Assembly: GCF_018494065.1 (NCBI RefSeq) | Contig: NZ_JABBFR010000011.1 | Span: forward strand, 58,243-122,242 | Reading direction: 5' to 3' | Length of the DNA: 64,000 nucleotides | DNA from: Rosenbergiella gaditana | GTDB taxonomy: Bacteria; Pseudomonadota; Gammaproteobacteria; Enterobacterales; Enterobacteriaceae | Shown here: in pieces, positions 34,179 to 44,345 of the stretch | Numbering within the stretch: position 1 is the stretch's first letter | Layout: each line of letters opens with the position of its first letter | Made by a program: the position numbers and the translations under genes | The notes under the pieces: generated by a model | Told to the model about the DNA's origin: nothing | What the model saw: the letters and a program-made list of their open reading frames with translations, nothing else | The model's database searches: none

Positions 34179-37100
34179 ATGACACAGCAAACAAAAACCA
34201 TCGCAGAGTCCAATAACTTTATCATTCTCGATAAGTATGTCACGCAATCGGAAACCGGTGACCACTACCAAAGTGAATCGGAACTTGAGCATGAACTGCT
34301 TCAGGATTTACGTAATCAAGGCTACGAATTTATCCCTACTCTCAACTCGCAGCAGGCGATGCTGGCCAATGTCAGAGATCGACTACAAGCCCTGAATAAC
34401 GTCACTTTCACGGACAGCGAATGGCGTCGTTTTACGGAAGAATACCTCGATAACCCAAGTGATTCGATTATCGATAAAACCCGCAAAATTCACGATAACT
34501 CTATCTACGACTTTATTTTTGATGATGGTCGTTTGGAAAATATTGCCCTGATCGATAAAAAGCATCTGATACGTAACAAAGTCCAAGTGATTCAGCAGTT
34601 TGAACAAACCGGTATACACGCCAATCGCTATGACGTGACAATATTGGTTAATGGTTTGCCGTTGGTGCAAGTCGAGCTTAAAAAACGTGGTGTGGCTATC
34701 CGTGAAGCGTTTAACCAGATACACCGCTACAGTAAAGAGAGTTTTAATACCGACAACTCGTTATTTAAATTCTTGCAGGTATTTGTTATCTCGAATGGCA
34801 CCGATACACGTTATTTTGCCAATACCACCAAGCGTGATAAGAATAGCTTCGACTTCACCATGAACTGGGCGCGTTCAGATAACAGCCTGATTAAAGACCT
34901 CAAAGACTTCACCGCTACCTTTTTCCAAAAACATACCTTACTCAATGTGCTGTTCAACTACAGCGTCTTCGATGTCAGTGATACCCTTCTGATTATGCGC
35001 CCCTATCAGATAGCGGCGACCGAGCGTATTCTTTGGAAGATTAACAGTGCCTATCAAACGAAGAAATGGAGTCAAACCGAGTGTGGCGGTTTTATCTGGC
35101 ACACAACCGGTTCAGGAAAAACACTGACCAGCTTTAAATCGGCACGTCTCGCCACTGAGCTAGATTTCATTGATAAAGTCTTCTTCGTGGTTGACCGTAA
35201 AGACCTCGACTATCAGACCATGAAAGAGTATCAACGCTTCTCCCCTGATAGTGTTAATGGTTCAAACAGCACCACAGGACTGAAACGCAATCTGGATAAA
35301 GACGATAACAAAATTATTGTCACCACCATCCAGAAGCTCAATAACCTGATGAAAGGCGAAGCCGATCTGCCGATCTACCAGAAACAAGTGGTGTTTATCT
35401 TTGATGAATGTCACCGCAGCCAATTTGGTGAAGCTCAGAAGAACCTGAAGAAAAAATTTAAACGTTTCTTACAATTCGGATTCACTGGTACGCCGATCAT
35501 TGCCGGTATCAATTCACAGGGTGCTGAAGGGACTGCCCAAGTATTTGGCCATGCTTTACATGAATATGTCATCACCGATGCGATCCGTGATGAGAAAGTC
35601 CTAAAGTTCAAGGTCGACTACAACGATGTGCGTCCGCAGTTTAAAGCGTTAGAGATGGAAACTGATGAGAAGAAAATCAGCGCTGCCGAAAATAAACATG
35701 CGCTGTTACATCCCATGCGTATCGCTGAAGTCACCCAATACATCTTAAAAAACTTCCGGCAAAAAACGCACCGCGCCTTCACCAGCGCCAAGGGCTTTAA
35801 TGCCATGTTCGCGGTGAGCAGTGTCGAGGCAGCGAAAGCCTACTACCAAGCCTTTAAAACGATTCAAGATCAATCTTCTGAACAGGATGCCCGTTACAAA
35901 CCGTTGACCGTTGCCACCATCTTCTCTTTTGCCGCCAATGAAGAGCAGGATGCGATTGGTGATATTAATGATGAAAGCTTTGACGTGTCAGAGATGAGCG
36001 AAAGCTCACGAGAGTTTTTGGAGGCGGCGATAGGTGATTACAACGCACGGTTTAAGACCAACTTTAGCACTGAGGGTAATAGCTTCCAGAACTACTATCG
36101 CGACCTCGCTAAGCGGGTAAAATCTCAAGAAGTCGATTTGCTCATTGTGGTCGGAATGTTCCTGACCGGTTTCGACGCGCCAGCACTGAATACCTTATTT
36201 GTCGATAAACCGCTACGCTATCACGGTTTAATACAAGCCTTCTCCCGTACCAACCGCATCTACAATGCCACCAAGACCTTTGGCAACATCGTGACCTTTC
36301 GTGATTTAGAGCAAGCGACCATCGATGCGATTACCCTGTTTGGTAAGAGTAATACCAAAAGCGTCGTGATGGAAAAGAGCTATAGCGAGTACATGAACGG
36401 CTTTACCGATGCCATCACGGGTGAAGCTCGACGGGGCTTTATGGATATTGTGAGTGAGCTTGAAACGCGTTTCCCTGACCCCGCTAACATTACCTCAGAG
36501 AAAGAGAAGAAAGCCTTTGTTAAGTTATTCGGCGAATACCTGAGAGCCGAGAACGTGCTGCAAAACTACGATGAATTTGCCACCTTAAAAGCCCTACAGT
36601 CAATTAATCTGAGTGATTTTGAAACCGTAGAAGCGTTTAAAGCAGAACACTACCTTGACGATGAAAAGTTAGCTGAACTACAGACGATACGCTTACCTGC
36701 AGAGCGTAAAGTACAGGACTACCGTTCCAGTTATAACGATATACGTGACTGGCAACGCCGTGAGCGTGAGTCAGAGGCGAAAGATAAGAGTTCGCTGAGC
36801 TGGGATGATGTGGTGTTTGAAGTTGACTTGCTGAAGTCTCAGGAAATTAATCTCGATTACATTCTTGAACTGCTCTTCGAGTACAACAAAAAGCACGCTA
36901 ACAAAACGACGGTCAAAGAAGAAGTGAAACGTCTGATCCGCTCTAATGCCGGAAATCGCGCCAAAGAAGGGTTAATGGTCGATTTTATTGAGAAAATCAA
37001 TATTAACAACTTACCTAATAAAGAATCCGTGGTTGAAAGTTTCTACACCTTTGCACAGCAAGCATTACAAGTGGAAGTGGATACCCTGATCAAAGAAGAG

Positions 37101-37301
37101 AACCTCAACGAAGATGCCGTAAGGCGTTATATCACCTCTTCACTTAAACGTGAGTTTGCAACGGACAATGGCACCGCGCTTAATGAAACATTACCTAAAC
37201 TTAGCCCCTTGAACCCTCTATATAAGACGAAGAAACAAGTCGTTTTTCAGAAGCTTTCAGCATTTGTTGAAAAGTTTAAAGGGGTTGGGGGAAGAGTTTA
37301 A
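34179..37301 (+). CDS. hsdR: Type I restriction endonuclease HsdR (type IC)
   Basis: Motor and nuclease subunit that translocates DNA and cuts far from unmodified sites. 1040 residues (EcoR124I about 1038). Nuclease residues Asp152, Glu166 and Lys168 form the PD-ExK motif ([19 protein letters not shown]); Walker A is [12 protein letters not shown] near residues 308-318; the DEAD-box motif is DECH at about 409-412; motif III GFTGTP follows. The C-terminal part is helical and contacts HsdM. The start at 34179 has an AGGA site; an upstream TTG lies in the hsdS-hsdR gap and is unsupported. All key residues are intact, so the enzyme should be active. Confidence 0.96.
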   Translation: MTQQTKTIAESNNFIILDKYVTQSETGDHYQSESELEHELLQDLRNQGYEFIPTLNSQQAMLANVRDRLQALNNVTFTDSEWRRFTEEYLDNPSDSIIDKTRKIHDNSIYDFIFDDGRLENIALIDKKHLIRNKVQVIQQFEQTGIHANRYDVTILVNGLPLVQVELKKRGVAIREAFNQIHRYSKESFNTDNSLFKFLQVFVISNGTDTRYFANTTKRDKNSFDFTMNWARSDNSLIKDLKDFTATFFQKHTLLNVLFNYSVFDVSDTLLIMRPYQIAATERILWKINSAYQTKKWSQTECGGFIWHTTGSGKTLTSFKSARLATELDFIDKVFFVVDRKDLDYQTMKEYQRFSPDSVNGSNSTTGLKRNLDKDDNKIIVTTIQKLNNLMKGEADLPIYQKQVVFIFDECHRSQFGEAQKNLKKKFKRFLQFGFTGTPIIAGINSQGAEGTAQVFGHALHEYVITDAIRDEKVLKFKVDYNDVRPQFKALEMETDEKKISAAENKHALLHPMRIAEVTQYILKNFRQKTHRAFTSAKGFNAMFAVSSVEAAKAYYQAFKTIQDQSSEQDARYKPLTVATIFSFAANEEQDAIGDINDESFDVSEMSESSREFLEAAIGDYNARFKTNFSTEGNSFQNYYRDLAKRVKSQEVDLLIVVGMFLTGFDAPALNTLFVDKPLRYHGLIQAFSRTNRIYNATKTFGNIVTFRDLEQATIDAITLFGKSNTKSVVMEKSYSEYMNGFTDAITGEARRGFMDIVSELETRFPDPANITSEKEKKAFVKLFGEYLRAENVLQNYDEFATLKALQSINLSDFETVEAFKAEHYLDDEKLAELQTIRLPAERKVQDYRSSYNDIRDWQRRERESEAKDKSSLSWDDVVFEVDLLKSQEINLDYILELLFEYNKKHANKTTVKEEVKRLIRSNAGNRAKEGLMVDFIEKININNLPNKESVVESFYTFAQQALQVEVDTLIKEENLNEDAVRRYITSSLKREFATDNGTALNETLPKLSPLNPLYKTKKQVVFQKLSAFVEKFKGVGGRV

Positions 37302-37309
37302 AACCATGC

Positions 37310-37332
37310 AAGGAGGCTTAAGCCTCCTTTTT
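37310..37332 (+). terminator. hsdR terminator
   Basis: AAGGAGGC (37310-37317), TTAA loop, GCCTCCTT (37322-37329) and a T-run to 37332. Confidence 0.92.
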
Positions 37333-37366
37333 GGATTATTTGACAGCTTAACCCTCACTCACGACA

Positions 37367-38074
37367 TTATTGAAAACGCCCCTTGGTAATTCGCTTCGTG
37401 AGCTTGTTACCACACTGCAAGTTCTGTTCACCCACATCGTACACATCTCTATTTTCCCAGACGCATTGGTAACACTTTATGAATTCAAAAGCAGGAAAAA
37501 CCCGGTTAAAAAATAAATAAAGAGTTAATACAGACATCCCCAAGCCAATAATACCGACTATCAACTGTATAACTTGCAGGAATGATAAAAAATAGTCTCT
37601 ATCCAGTATGGAATCTGATAAAATTACGATCGAATTATAGAGTAAAGACCCCGCAGGGTATAGTAAGTAAATACTCATCACAAAGACTACAATACTAATA
37701 AAATAAATACCTTTCTGTAATCTAACACTACCATCGTCACCACAAAAAAACATTCCTGGTAACGATAAAAACCCGGAAAACCCCTTGTTGTCAGCACGGA
37801 TTTCATTCTTATAGGTATAATAAAAAAGATTTCTCATAAACTGTGGGCTATATCTAATTCCATACTTCAATAATTTATTTTTAATAATATAACCATCGTA
37901 ACAAGCCTTTGCATCTTTATATATTAATAGGATTAATTCATTCTTATCAGTCAAAGGGAGACTTCGGTAGCTTTTGAAGATCTGAAGCTTTGATAAACGT
38001 TTTAAGGTATAAATAACAATAGGTATCAAAATTGTTTTTAATATATCCATATAATACTCACTATGCACTATCAA
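37367..38074 (-). CDS. Hypothetical membrane protein with C-terminal cysteines
   Basis: I do not recognise this 235-residue protein. It is AT-rich and lies convergent with hsdR. A hydrophobic N-terminal segment (ILKTILIPIVIYTL) is followed by a basic helical stretch, then two strong membrane helices (about residues 123-150 and 163-188) and a short C-terminal region with CYQC and a later cysteine, which could bind metal. The start is uncertain: AAGGAG precedes a TTG (38074) and GTG (38068), while an ATG at 38050 would remove eight residues. Low GC, the neighbouring restriction locus and the lack of a known homologue suggest acquired DNA; a role in defence is only a possibility from location. 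Confidence 0.7.
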   Translation of the reverse strand: MIVHSEYYMDILKTILIPIVIYTLKRLSKLQIFKSYRSLPLTDKNELILLIYKDAKACYDGYIIKNKLLKYGIRYSPQFMRNLFYYTYKNEIRADNKGFSGFLSLPGMFFCGDDGSVRLQKGIYFISIVVFVMSIYLLYPAGSLLYNSIVILSDSILDRDYFLSFLQVIQLIVGIIGLGMSVLTLYLFFNRVFPAFEFIKCYQCVWENRDVYDVGEQNLQCGNKLTKRITKGRFQ

Positions 38075-38473
38075 TGTCTCCTTGATTAGTTGTGGAGGAC
38101 TTCACTTCAAAAAATCATTTTATCTCTATCATTATATTAATAGCACCACCTTCTCCTGTGGGTCAGCAATTAACACCAGTCTCTCGGGTAAATATTGACT
38201 GCGATTTCAAACAGCCATCACGCTAGGCAAGGTATGCTTAGATGTTGTTCGACCATATGGGGCGATACTGACACAATGTGTGTATAGCCCAATCAGGTAA
38301 GCCATCGATATAGGGTTAGTGAGGTGTTTATTACAGGGTAGAAAGGCTAATGAAAGCCGTTATGACTACTGACTGACCAAGAAATATTGATCTGAAGGGT
38401 TACATTTTTAGTGTGATCGCCCAGATATAAGGAATGTCTTACAGACTAACGCTTGCTTGACAGAGGAAGGGAC
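38075..38473. other. Non-coding AT-rich interval
   Basis: About 400 bases between the hypothetical membrane gene and the DUF1471 gene's downstream hairpin. No ORF of substance in any frame and no RNA gene recognised. Confidence 0.45.
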
Positions 38474-38528
38474 TTAGGCCACCACCGAAGCACGCACGCT
38501 TCGGTGGTGGTGACTTATTGTGGCCTAA
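38474..38528. repeat. Nested, competing inverted repeats downstream of the DUF1471 gene
   Basis: Inner stem: 38479-38491 (CCACCACCGAAGC) pairs perfectly with 38498-38510, six-base loop. Outer pair: TTAGGCCAC (38474-38482) with GTGGCCTAA (38520-38528). The arms overlap, so the outer and full inner stems exclude each other in part. Located 50 bases past the stop of the - strand gene; lacks a T-run. Confidence 0.75.
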
Positions 38529-38577
38529 TCTTGCGGGTATCAAAGGTCGTTAAGGTCGGAGATGACTAAAGGATGCC

Positions 38578-38817
38578 TTAGTTTTTCAATCCGTGTGAGG
38601 GTGCGCTGTTAATCTCTGCGGTCATACGCACAAAGTTATTTGAACTCGCGCCCGTAATTCTATACTGACTTCCGGTTTGATGTGCCATCGCAGCAATCTG
38701 AGACTCTGCACCATCAAGCGTTGAATCGGTGACTGAAACGCTTTGCGCAAAACTACCAAATGAAAGTAAAGATAAGGCTGTAGCAGAGGCTAACGCGAGA
38801 GTTTTTAAGGTTTTCAT
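38578..38817 (-). CDS. Small exported DUF1471 protein (YhcN/BhsA/McbA-like)
   Basis: 79-residue protein with a Sec signal peptide (MKTLKTLALASATALSLLSF, cleaving near SFA-QSV) and a C-terminal DUF1471 domain (SQIAAMAHQTGSQYRITGAS). In enterobacteria these small periplasmic or surface proteins are induced by stress and influence biofilm or resistance; the function of this one is not known. The ATG at 38817 has GAGG eight bases upstream; a longer ORF extends to 38976 but the upstream translation is unlike a signal sequence. E. coli carries a paralogue, yhcN, beside argR; that copy is missing in this window. Confidence 0.85.
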   Translation of the reverse strand: MKTLKTLALASATALSLLSFGSFAQSVSVTDSTLDGAESQIAAMAHQTGSQYRITGASSNNFVRMTAEINSAPSHGLKN

Positions 38818-39679
38818 GATCATGTCCTCGATTGTAAAAAGGGTAATTTGTTTAATTGAGATAATAATAACTATGGTTACTATAACTATATTAACTATAT
38901 GTGCGATCTGAATAATTATTGATCGAGTGTGTAGTAGCTGGCAGCCCTTCACTCCCCCATCAAAAACCTTGCCCATAGCCCCCTACTCATTTCGGATATC
39001 TGTGTTTCGACCGGAAAAATGGAGTGAATGATTATCGAAGGAAGTGACTGAACGCTTATCAAACAGGAAACGGGTAGGATAGCTACGATGATAACGGATT
39101 AGTTGGGCTAGGTTTTCTTAGTTATGCGGGGAGAATTAGTCAACAACTTGAAAGTGAATATTGTTTAGAAAGGAAATAACGGTGCTTCCACTAACACTTG
39201 AGGCAAAAATACCGACAGAATCCAATCCAGTGAATGTGCCACTTCACAATAGGCTTTTTTTACAAGATTAGTCTTGCATCTGCCACTTACGCGGGCGCAT
39301 ACTCACCGAATTAACACCCCCTCATATTGTCTAGATCTAAAAAAAATTCACTCCTCTCGACAAAAAAATCTATCCATACAAAATTCCAATAAAACACTAC
39401 GTATTCAATGAATAGTGACGAACATCATATATTTATAATAGCTTTACATTTCTTTAAATTAAATACCTATTTAAATCAATTAGATAATATGTAAATGCCA
39501 CTTTATGTCAAAAAATCTTGTTGCATCATTTACTGTTCTAACGTTATGTTCTTGGGGTAAGTTCTAAACAAATCGGTACAACAACAATAAAACCGAGTCA
39601 GTGGCGTATTTTACCTGCTGATAAGCGTGGTTTAACGATTAACTCTATGAATATAGTATCGCTATGGAGACAGGAAGTG
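38818..39679. other. Long non-coding interval upstream of the porin gene
   Basis: About 860 bases, very AT-rich, holding the promoters of the DUF1471 gene (leftward) and the porin (rightward). Short near-repeats of ACTAT occur around 38868-38900. The stretch 39340-39500 is rich in A/T runs as in H-NS-silenced DNA. No ORF I would call a gene. Confidence 0.45.
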
Positions 39680-40822
39680 GTGAACAAACATAACATTATC
39701 GCCTTCGGTGGCAGTTTGATAGCATTGGCAATTGCCGCACCTTCACACGCAGAAATTACTATTTTGGACAAGAATCCACAAAGTAATTCTTTGCTAGCCC
39801 CTTTAAGTTTGCAAGTTGGCGGCAGTATCCGTCCTGAGTGGGTTTTTACCAACGGCCCTGATGCAAATAAATCCAACAAACGCGGTCACGATGGTGGCTC
39901 ACGTGTACGTTTTCGTGCTGACTATAAATTAACTGACCATACCTCCGTTATTGGCTACTACGAGTGGGGATTCAACGTTCCGCACTTCTTAGGTATGAAA
40001 GGAAACTACGAGCCTGGCTCCTTACGTGACCGTCAGCGCCAACTTTATGCAGGTTTCAAAGATGATCGCTACGGTACCCTAACTTACGGTCACCAATATG
40101 GTATCTACTACTCTGTAGTCGGGATCAAAAGTGACGTATGGGATAACGATGGTCATGCGGGCGCGACAGGTATTGGATTTAATGGTGACTATGATGGCGC
40201 GAATAAGCCTAAAAATAGCATCCTGTATAAAAATACTTTTGGACCGGTTACTGTTTCCGCTAACTATCTTCTGCCTGAAGATCAAAAAGACGATGGTAGC
40301 GGTACTGGCCGTTCTTACCGCCGTAATCATGGTGCAGGCTTTGGTTTTGACTACGCCATTATGCCGACCTTATCTTGGGCAGCGGCTTACAGCAGCACTG
40401 AAGCTAATGTGAAAAATAGCACCACGCAAAAAGGCTATAATCAGCAAGTCTCAGGCACAGCATTAACTTGGCAGCCTGGTAACTGGTATCTGACCTCAAC
40501 AGCCAGCTACTATAAAGACTTCGTTCCCTCTACTCGTAACCATACTGTCTCGCATTACTTTGCGGGTAGCGGCTATGGTCTGGAAGAGTTCGTTGGTTAC
40601 ACCTTTAACATTGATAAGCCGTTCCTAAAATCAATCCAACCTTATGTTGCGGTTGACTCCTTACGCCTTAAAGGTGACGAGAATTACCACGCTAATCACG
40701 TCTACTTAGGTGCAGGGACTGAGTTCGGACATGGCTTAAGCGTCTACCTTGAAAGAACTATCGCGACCACAACCGATAATGAACCAGATAGTACTTGGAT
40801 TACTGTATTCTATAACTTCTAA
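39680..40822 (+). CDS. Outer-membrane porin (general diffusion/OprD-like)
   Basis: Predicted beta-barrel porin. A signal peptide (MNKHNIIAFGGSLIALAIAA, cleaving after SHA) precedes about 355 residues of alternating short strands rich in Gly, Tyr and Asn, ending in the Phe-terminated strand TWITVFYNF, which is the signal for outer-membrane assembly. The segment LRDRQRQLYAGFKDDRYGTLTYGHQ resembles the L2-L3 region of enterobacterial porins. Start choice: a GTG at 39680 (AGGA and GGAGA sites nearby) gives a clean signal peptide; an ATG at 39647 adds eleven residues. The exact subfamily and substrate are unknown. The next gene is a ProP-like transporter, so an uptake pairing is possible. Confidence 0.8.
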   Translation: MNKHNIIAFGGSLIALAIAAPSHAEITILDKNPQSNSLLAPLSLQVGGSIRPEWVFTNGPDANKSNKRGHDGGSRVRFRADYKLTDHTSVIGYYEWGFNVPHFLGMKGNYEPGSLRDRQRQLYAGFKDDRYGTLTYGHQYGIYYSVVGIKSDVWDNDGHAGATGIGFNGDYDGANKPKNSILYKNTFGPVTVSANYLLPEDQKDDGSGTGRSYRRNHGAGFGFDYAIMPTLSWAAAYSSTEANVKNSTTQKGYNQQVSGTALTWQPGNWYLTSTASYYKDFVPSTRNHTVSHYFAGSGYGLEEFVGYTFNIDKPFLKSIQPYVAVDSLRLKGDENYHANHVYLGAGTEFGHGLSVYLERTIATTTDNEPDSTWITVFYNF

Positions 40823-40830
40823 TTGATGAG

Positions 40831-40860
40831 CCAGCTTACCGCGAGGTAAGTTGGTTTTTT
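40831..40860 (+). terminator. Porin terminator
   Basis: Ten-pair stem (CCAGCTTACC, 40831-40840, with 40845-40854, one G-U pair), GCGA loop and six T residues. Confidence 0.92.
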
Positions 40861-41261
40861 CCTATCTCATCTCAATAACTTACCTAAAACACGCTTTTTC
40901 CCACTTAACCTCTCTCAACGATAATCTTTTTATCATTTTAAATCAGCAATTTATAAAAAATATTGTCCATATCGTCTTACCTATAAAGTACTTAAAATTA
41001 CTTGTGACGGGTGTCGAACACTAATAATACTGTTAAATATCAATCTATTAGATTTTTTCTCCCACCTATCTACGACCATAAAATAGACATAAAACCCACT
41101 TTTCTTGAAATCTAATCAAAAGCATGTTTACAGTATTAAGCTTAAATTGACCTAAACTTAAGAATATGGGGAAGCTATTTATATCTTTCTTTTCCCACTG
41201 AGACGGGATGTCTGGCTAAGAAAGCTATACATTGCTCTATCATTCCATCGTGAGGATCACA
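40861..41261. other. AT-rich intergenic region before the ProP-like gene
   Basis: About 400 bases after the porin terminator with no ORF; presumably carries the promoter of the transporter gene. I could not pick a convincing -35/-10 pair. Confidence 0.4.
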
Positions 41262-42728
41262 ATGTCTGTAGAACAACCAACACCACAAAAACCCAAAAAA
41301 CATTTTTGGAATCGAAAAAAAGAAAAAGAACTGACGTTAGATGATATTACTATCGTCGACAACGATATGCTGAAACGTGCCGTGGGTGCTGCGGCACTGG
41401 GTAACGCCATGGAATGGTTTGACTTTGGGGTATACAGTTATCTGGCTGTCACTATTGGTAAAGTCTTCTTTCCTGCGGCAAACGGACCCGCACAACTTAT
41501 CGCGACCTTTGGTGCCTTTGCTGCCGCATTCTTAATTCGGCCAATCGGAGGATTAGTGTTTGGGCCTTTGGGCGATAAGATTGGTCGTCAAAAAGTACTC
41601 GCCATTACCATGATTATGATGGCCATTGGTACTTTCTGTATCGGCTTAATTCCCTCTTATCAATCGATAGGTATTGCTGCTCCACTATTACTGCTCGCTG
41701 CCCGTCTACTACAAGGCTTCTCCACAGGAGGAGAGTACGGCGGTGCTGCAACCTTTATCGCTGAGTATTCTACAGATAATCGCCGTGGCTTTATGGGGAG
41801 TTTCTTAGAATTTGGGACCTTAGGCGGTTATCTTATCGGGGCAACGCTTGTGACCGCGATGACATCTGTCTTCACCCCACAACAAATGCTTGATTGGGGA
41901 TGGCGTATACCCTTTTTCATCGCTGCACCCTTGGGTATTTTTGGCTTGTATGTACGTTTGAAACTCGAAGAAACCCCCGCTTTCCAGCAACATATGGAGA
42001 AGCAGGAAGCCTTAGAACACAGTAAACCACGCTTAGGGTTATTTCAGCTACTGAATAAATACCGTGGACAGATGCTTAAGTGTATTGGCTTGGTATTACT
42101 GTTTAACGTTTCTAACTATATGCTAACGTCCTATATGCCTAGCTACCTAACGGGGATTTTAGGGTTAAGTGAACTGAGCAGTCTGCTACTGATTATGGTT
42201 GTGATGTTTGTCATGATGCCATTAACGCTAATGTCAGGGCACTGGACAGATAAATTGGGCCGTCGACCTGTCATTGCGGGAGGCGCTATTGGCTTAATCC
42301 TCTTTTCAGTTCCCTGCTTACTACTGATCAGTTCTGGGAATATGTGGTTAGTCTTCTTAGGGCTCATTATCTTAGGGCTGATCCATACTTGCTTTAGCGG
42401 AACGATGCCCGCAACGCTGCCCGCATTATTTGCGACCGATATTCGTTATAGTGCGCTGGCTATTGGCTTTAATATTTCTGTCTCACTGTTCGGTGGTACA
42501 ACGCCATTAATTACCGCATGGTTAGTCGATACCTCACACAACCTTTTAATGCCTGCCTATTACTTAATGGGAGCAGGGGTTATTGGCCTAGTGACTGTCT
42601 ATACCTTGCGTGAAACCGCACGTAAACCACTAGCCGGTTCAGGCCCTGCGGTAGCGAACAAAGCGGAGGCCATGAGCCTGTTGAAAAAGTTGAAGCAGAA
42701 GAAGATGAAACAATCTCAACCTAAATAG
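41262..42728 (+). CDS. ProP-like MFS transporter (metabolite:H+ symporter family)
   Basis: 488-residue inner-membrane symporter of the MHS branch of the major facilitator superfamily. It follows E. coli ProP closely: LGNAMEWFDFGVYSYL in helix 1, GDKIGRQKVLAITMIMM, the central RGFMGSFLEFGTLGGYLIGA region, and LEETPAFQQHMEK in the loop between halves. About 12 helices. It has a Lys-rich N-terminal extension and a short, basic C-terminus (LLKKLKQKKMK) in place of the long antiparallel coiled coil that tunes osmosensing in E. coli ProP. Substrate could be proline/betaine or another carboxylate. Its ATG at 41262 has GAGGA upstream; followed by a strong terminator. Confidence 0.85.
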   Translation: MSVEQPTPQKPKKHFWNRKKEKELTLDDITIVDNDMLKRAVGAAALGNAMEWFDFGVYSYLAVTIGKVFFPAANGPAQLIATFGAFAAAFLIRPIGGLVFGPLGDKIGRQKVLAITMIMMAIGTFCIGLIPSYQSIGIAAPLLLLAARLLQGFSTGGEYGGAATFIAEYSTDNRRGFMGSFLEFGTLGGYLIGATLVTAMTSVFTPQQMLDWGWRIPFFIAAPLGIFGLYVRLKLEETPAFQQHMEKQEALEHSKPRLGLFQLLNKYRGQMLKCIGLVLLFNVSNYMLTSYMPSYLTGILGLSELSSLLLIMVVMFVMMPLTLMSGHWTDKLGRRPVIAGGAIGLILFSVPCLLLISSGNMWLVFLGLIILGLIHTCFSGTMPATLPALFATDIRYSALAIGFNISVSLFGGTTPLITAWLVDTSHNLLMPAYYLMGAGVIGLVTVYTLRETARKPLAGSGPAVANKAEAMSLLKKLKQKKMKQSQPK

Positions 42729-42764
42729 ATCGACAGTTATCGAAAGAGATACCCTTCTTCGCTG

Positions 42765-42803
42765 CACCCCAAACGCTGAATATTCACTTTGGGGTGTTTT
42801 TTT
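42765..42803 (+). terminator. Terminator of the ProP-like gene
   Basis: CACCCCAAA (42765-42773) pairs with TTTGGGGTG (42788-42796), followed by seven T residues. Confidence 0.92.
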
Positions 42804-43085
42804 ATGATCTAATCCCTGCTCATTCTTATCTCACGAACCGACTTTCCCAATCTATTTTCTCTTGATCCGCATAACCCTCCGTTGACCATCCCGTATCAAT
42901 CCATAGGAAGAATTTTTTTACCAATGATTAAGCCATAATTAATAGCCAAAACAAATCAAGTAAGATTAATCCTAACGGTAATATTCTTAGCAGGATGTAA
43001 GCAAAGCTAATGGGTTCATCAGTTTACTTCTTAAGGTAACCGTCAGGCCCAAACTAACTTCATACTAAAAAATAAGGTCATCGCT

Positions 43086-43613
43086 ATGAAAAAAAAATAC
43101 CTCCCTTTGATTGCTCTTTCTTTCGTTTCTGCCTCTCAAGTATTCGCTGCTGATGGTACTGTAAACTTCACGGGTACCATTGTTGGTACAGCTTGTACAG
43201 TGAATGGTGATAGCGGTAGTACCGCAATTAACGTACCAATGGGGACTTACTCAATAGCCTCTTTAGCATCAACGGGTTCACAAACCCCACCACAAAACTT
43301 CAATATCAATTTAACTAAATGCCCAAATAGCGGTGTTAAAATCCGGTTTGATGGTACTCCAGTCAGTGGAAATAGCACATTATTGGCACTCTCTCCAGGA
43401 CAAGATGCAGCTAAAACAATCGGTATTCAAATCACCGACCTTACCAGTAACGTCGCGTATAATATTTCTGGCCAGACTGATGCCGTTGCATTCCAAACAC
43501 CAACGTCTGGTAACATAAGTATTCCTTTAGCGGCCCGCTATAAAGCTTATCAAACTGGCGTCGTGCCTAGTACTGCAAATGCATCTATTGCATTCAACCT
43601 TGAGTATAAATAA
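43086..43613 (+). CDS. Fimbrial major subunit (operon 1)
   Basis: 175-residue FimA-family pilin exported by Sec: signal peptide MKKKYLPLIALSFVSASQVFA, mature N-terminus ADGTVNFTGTIV supplying the donor strand, then the immunoglobulin-like pilin fold with the conserved cysteine pair (TACTVNG and LTKCPNS) and the penultimate-tyrosine C-terminus NLEYK recognised by the chaperone. AAGG lies upstream of the ATG. First gene of a compact four-gene chaperone-usher operon. The preceding 280 bases contain no gene and presumably hold its promoter. Confidence 0.92.
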   Translation: MKKKYLPLIALSFVSASQVFAADGTVNFTGTIVGTACTVNGDSGSTAINVPMGTYSIASLASTGSQTPPQNFNINLTKCPNSGVKIRFDGTPVSGNSTLLALSPGQDAAKTIGIQITDLTSNVAYNISGQTDAVAFQTPTSGNISIPLAARYKAYQTGVVPSTANASIAFNLEYK

Positions 43614-43644
43614 TACAGCCTATAAGTGGCTATCAGGATAAATG

Positions 43645-44322
43645 ATGAAAAAATTAAATCTGCTACTTGCCCTATTATTCTTGTCGTACCAAGCATCTGC
43701 AGCAGTTCAACTGATGGCCACACGAGTAATTTATAAATCGAGTAATACTTCTGCGGCGCTACCTATTCATAATGAAAGTACCGGTAATTATCTAGTCCAG
43801 ACTTGGTTAGAGAATGCCAATAAGGGTACAGCGAATATCCCTTTACAGGTCGTGCCGCCAATATTGAAATTAGATGCAGGTAAAGATGCAAGCCTGCGAT
43901 TTATTTACTCTGGAACCTCGCTTCCAAGTAACCAAGAATCATTATTTTGGATAAATATTCAAGAGATCCCACCTGCCACGAAGGAAGGTAATACATTACA
44001 AATAGCGATCCATAATCGTATTAAGCTATTTTTCCGACCAGACGGTCTAAATACAAATTTAGACGAAGAAGCAAAAAAACTAATTTGGTCTAAGTCTGGA
44101 AATACAATAACGATTAAGAATAATGGACCGATGTATATTTCACTGAATACTTTGAATATTAGTTCCAGTAATAGCAAAAATTTAGATCTCGATATGATTC
44201 CGCCATTTAGTTCTAAAACGGTTACTTTACCGACTGGATACTCAATTACTAACGGCGTATCATATAGCTACATTAATGATTTCGGTGGTATTACGGAGAT
44301 CAAAAATCACTCAATTAATTAA
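43645..44322 (+). CDS. Periplasmic fimbrial chaperone (operon 1)
   Basis: PapD/FimC-like chaperone that binds pilins in the periplasm by donor-strand complementation. Signal peptide (about residues 1-19, to SASA), then two Ig domains. The G1-strand motif appears as NTLQIAIHNRIKLFFRP with the conserved RIKLFFRP, and ATRVIYKSSNTSAALPI marks the N-terminal domain with the subunit-anchoring arginine. Two consecutive ATGs occur; the second is better spaced from AGGA. Lies between pilin and usher as is usual. Confidence 0.92.
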   Translation: MKKLNLLLALLFLSYQASAAVQLMATRVIYKSSNTSAALPIHNESTGNYLVQTWLENANKGTANIPLQVVPPILKLDAGKDASLRFIYSGTSLPSNQESLFWINIQEIPPATKEGNTLQIAIHNRIKLFFRPDGLNTNLDEEAKKLIWSKSGNTITIKNNGPMYISLNTLNISSSNSKNLDLDMIPPFSSKTVTLPTGYSITNGVSYSYINDFGGITEIKNHSIN

Positions 44323-44345
44323 TTGATTAATAAGGTTAACATTTC

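Noticed and set aside
38818..38976. Extended N-terminus for the DUF1471 protein
   Set aside because: The extension lies upstream of the ribosome site and signal peptide and translates into unlikely sequence.
42804..43085. Invertible fim-type promoter switch before operon 1
   Set aside because: No paired inverted repeats of suitable size and no recombinase gene nearby.
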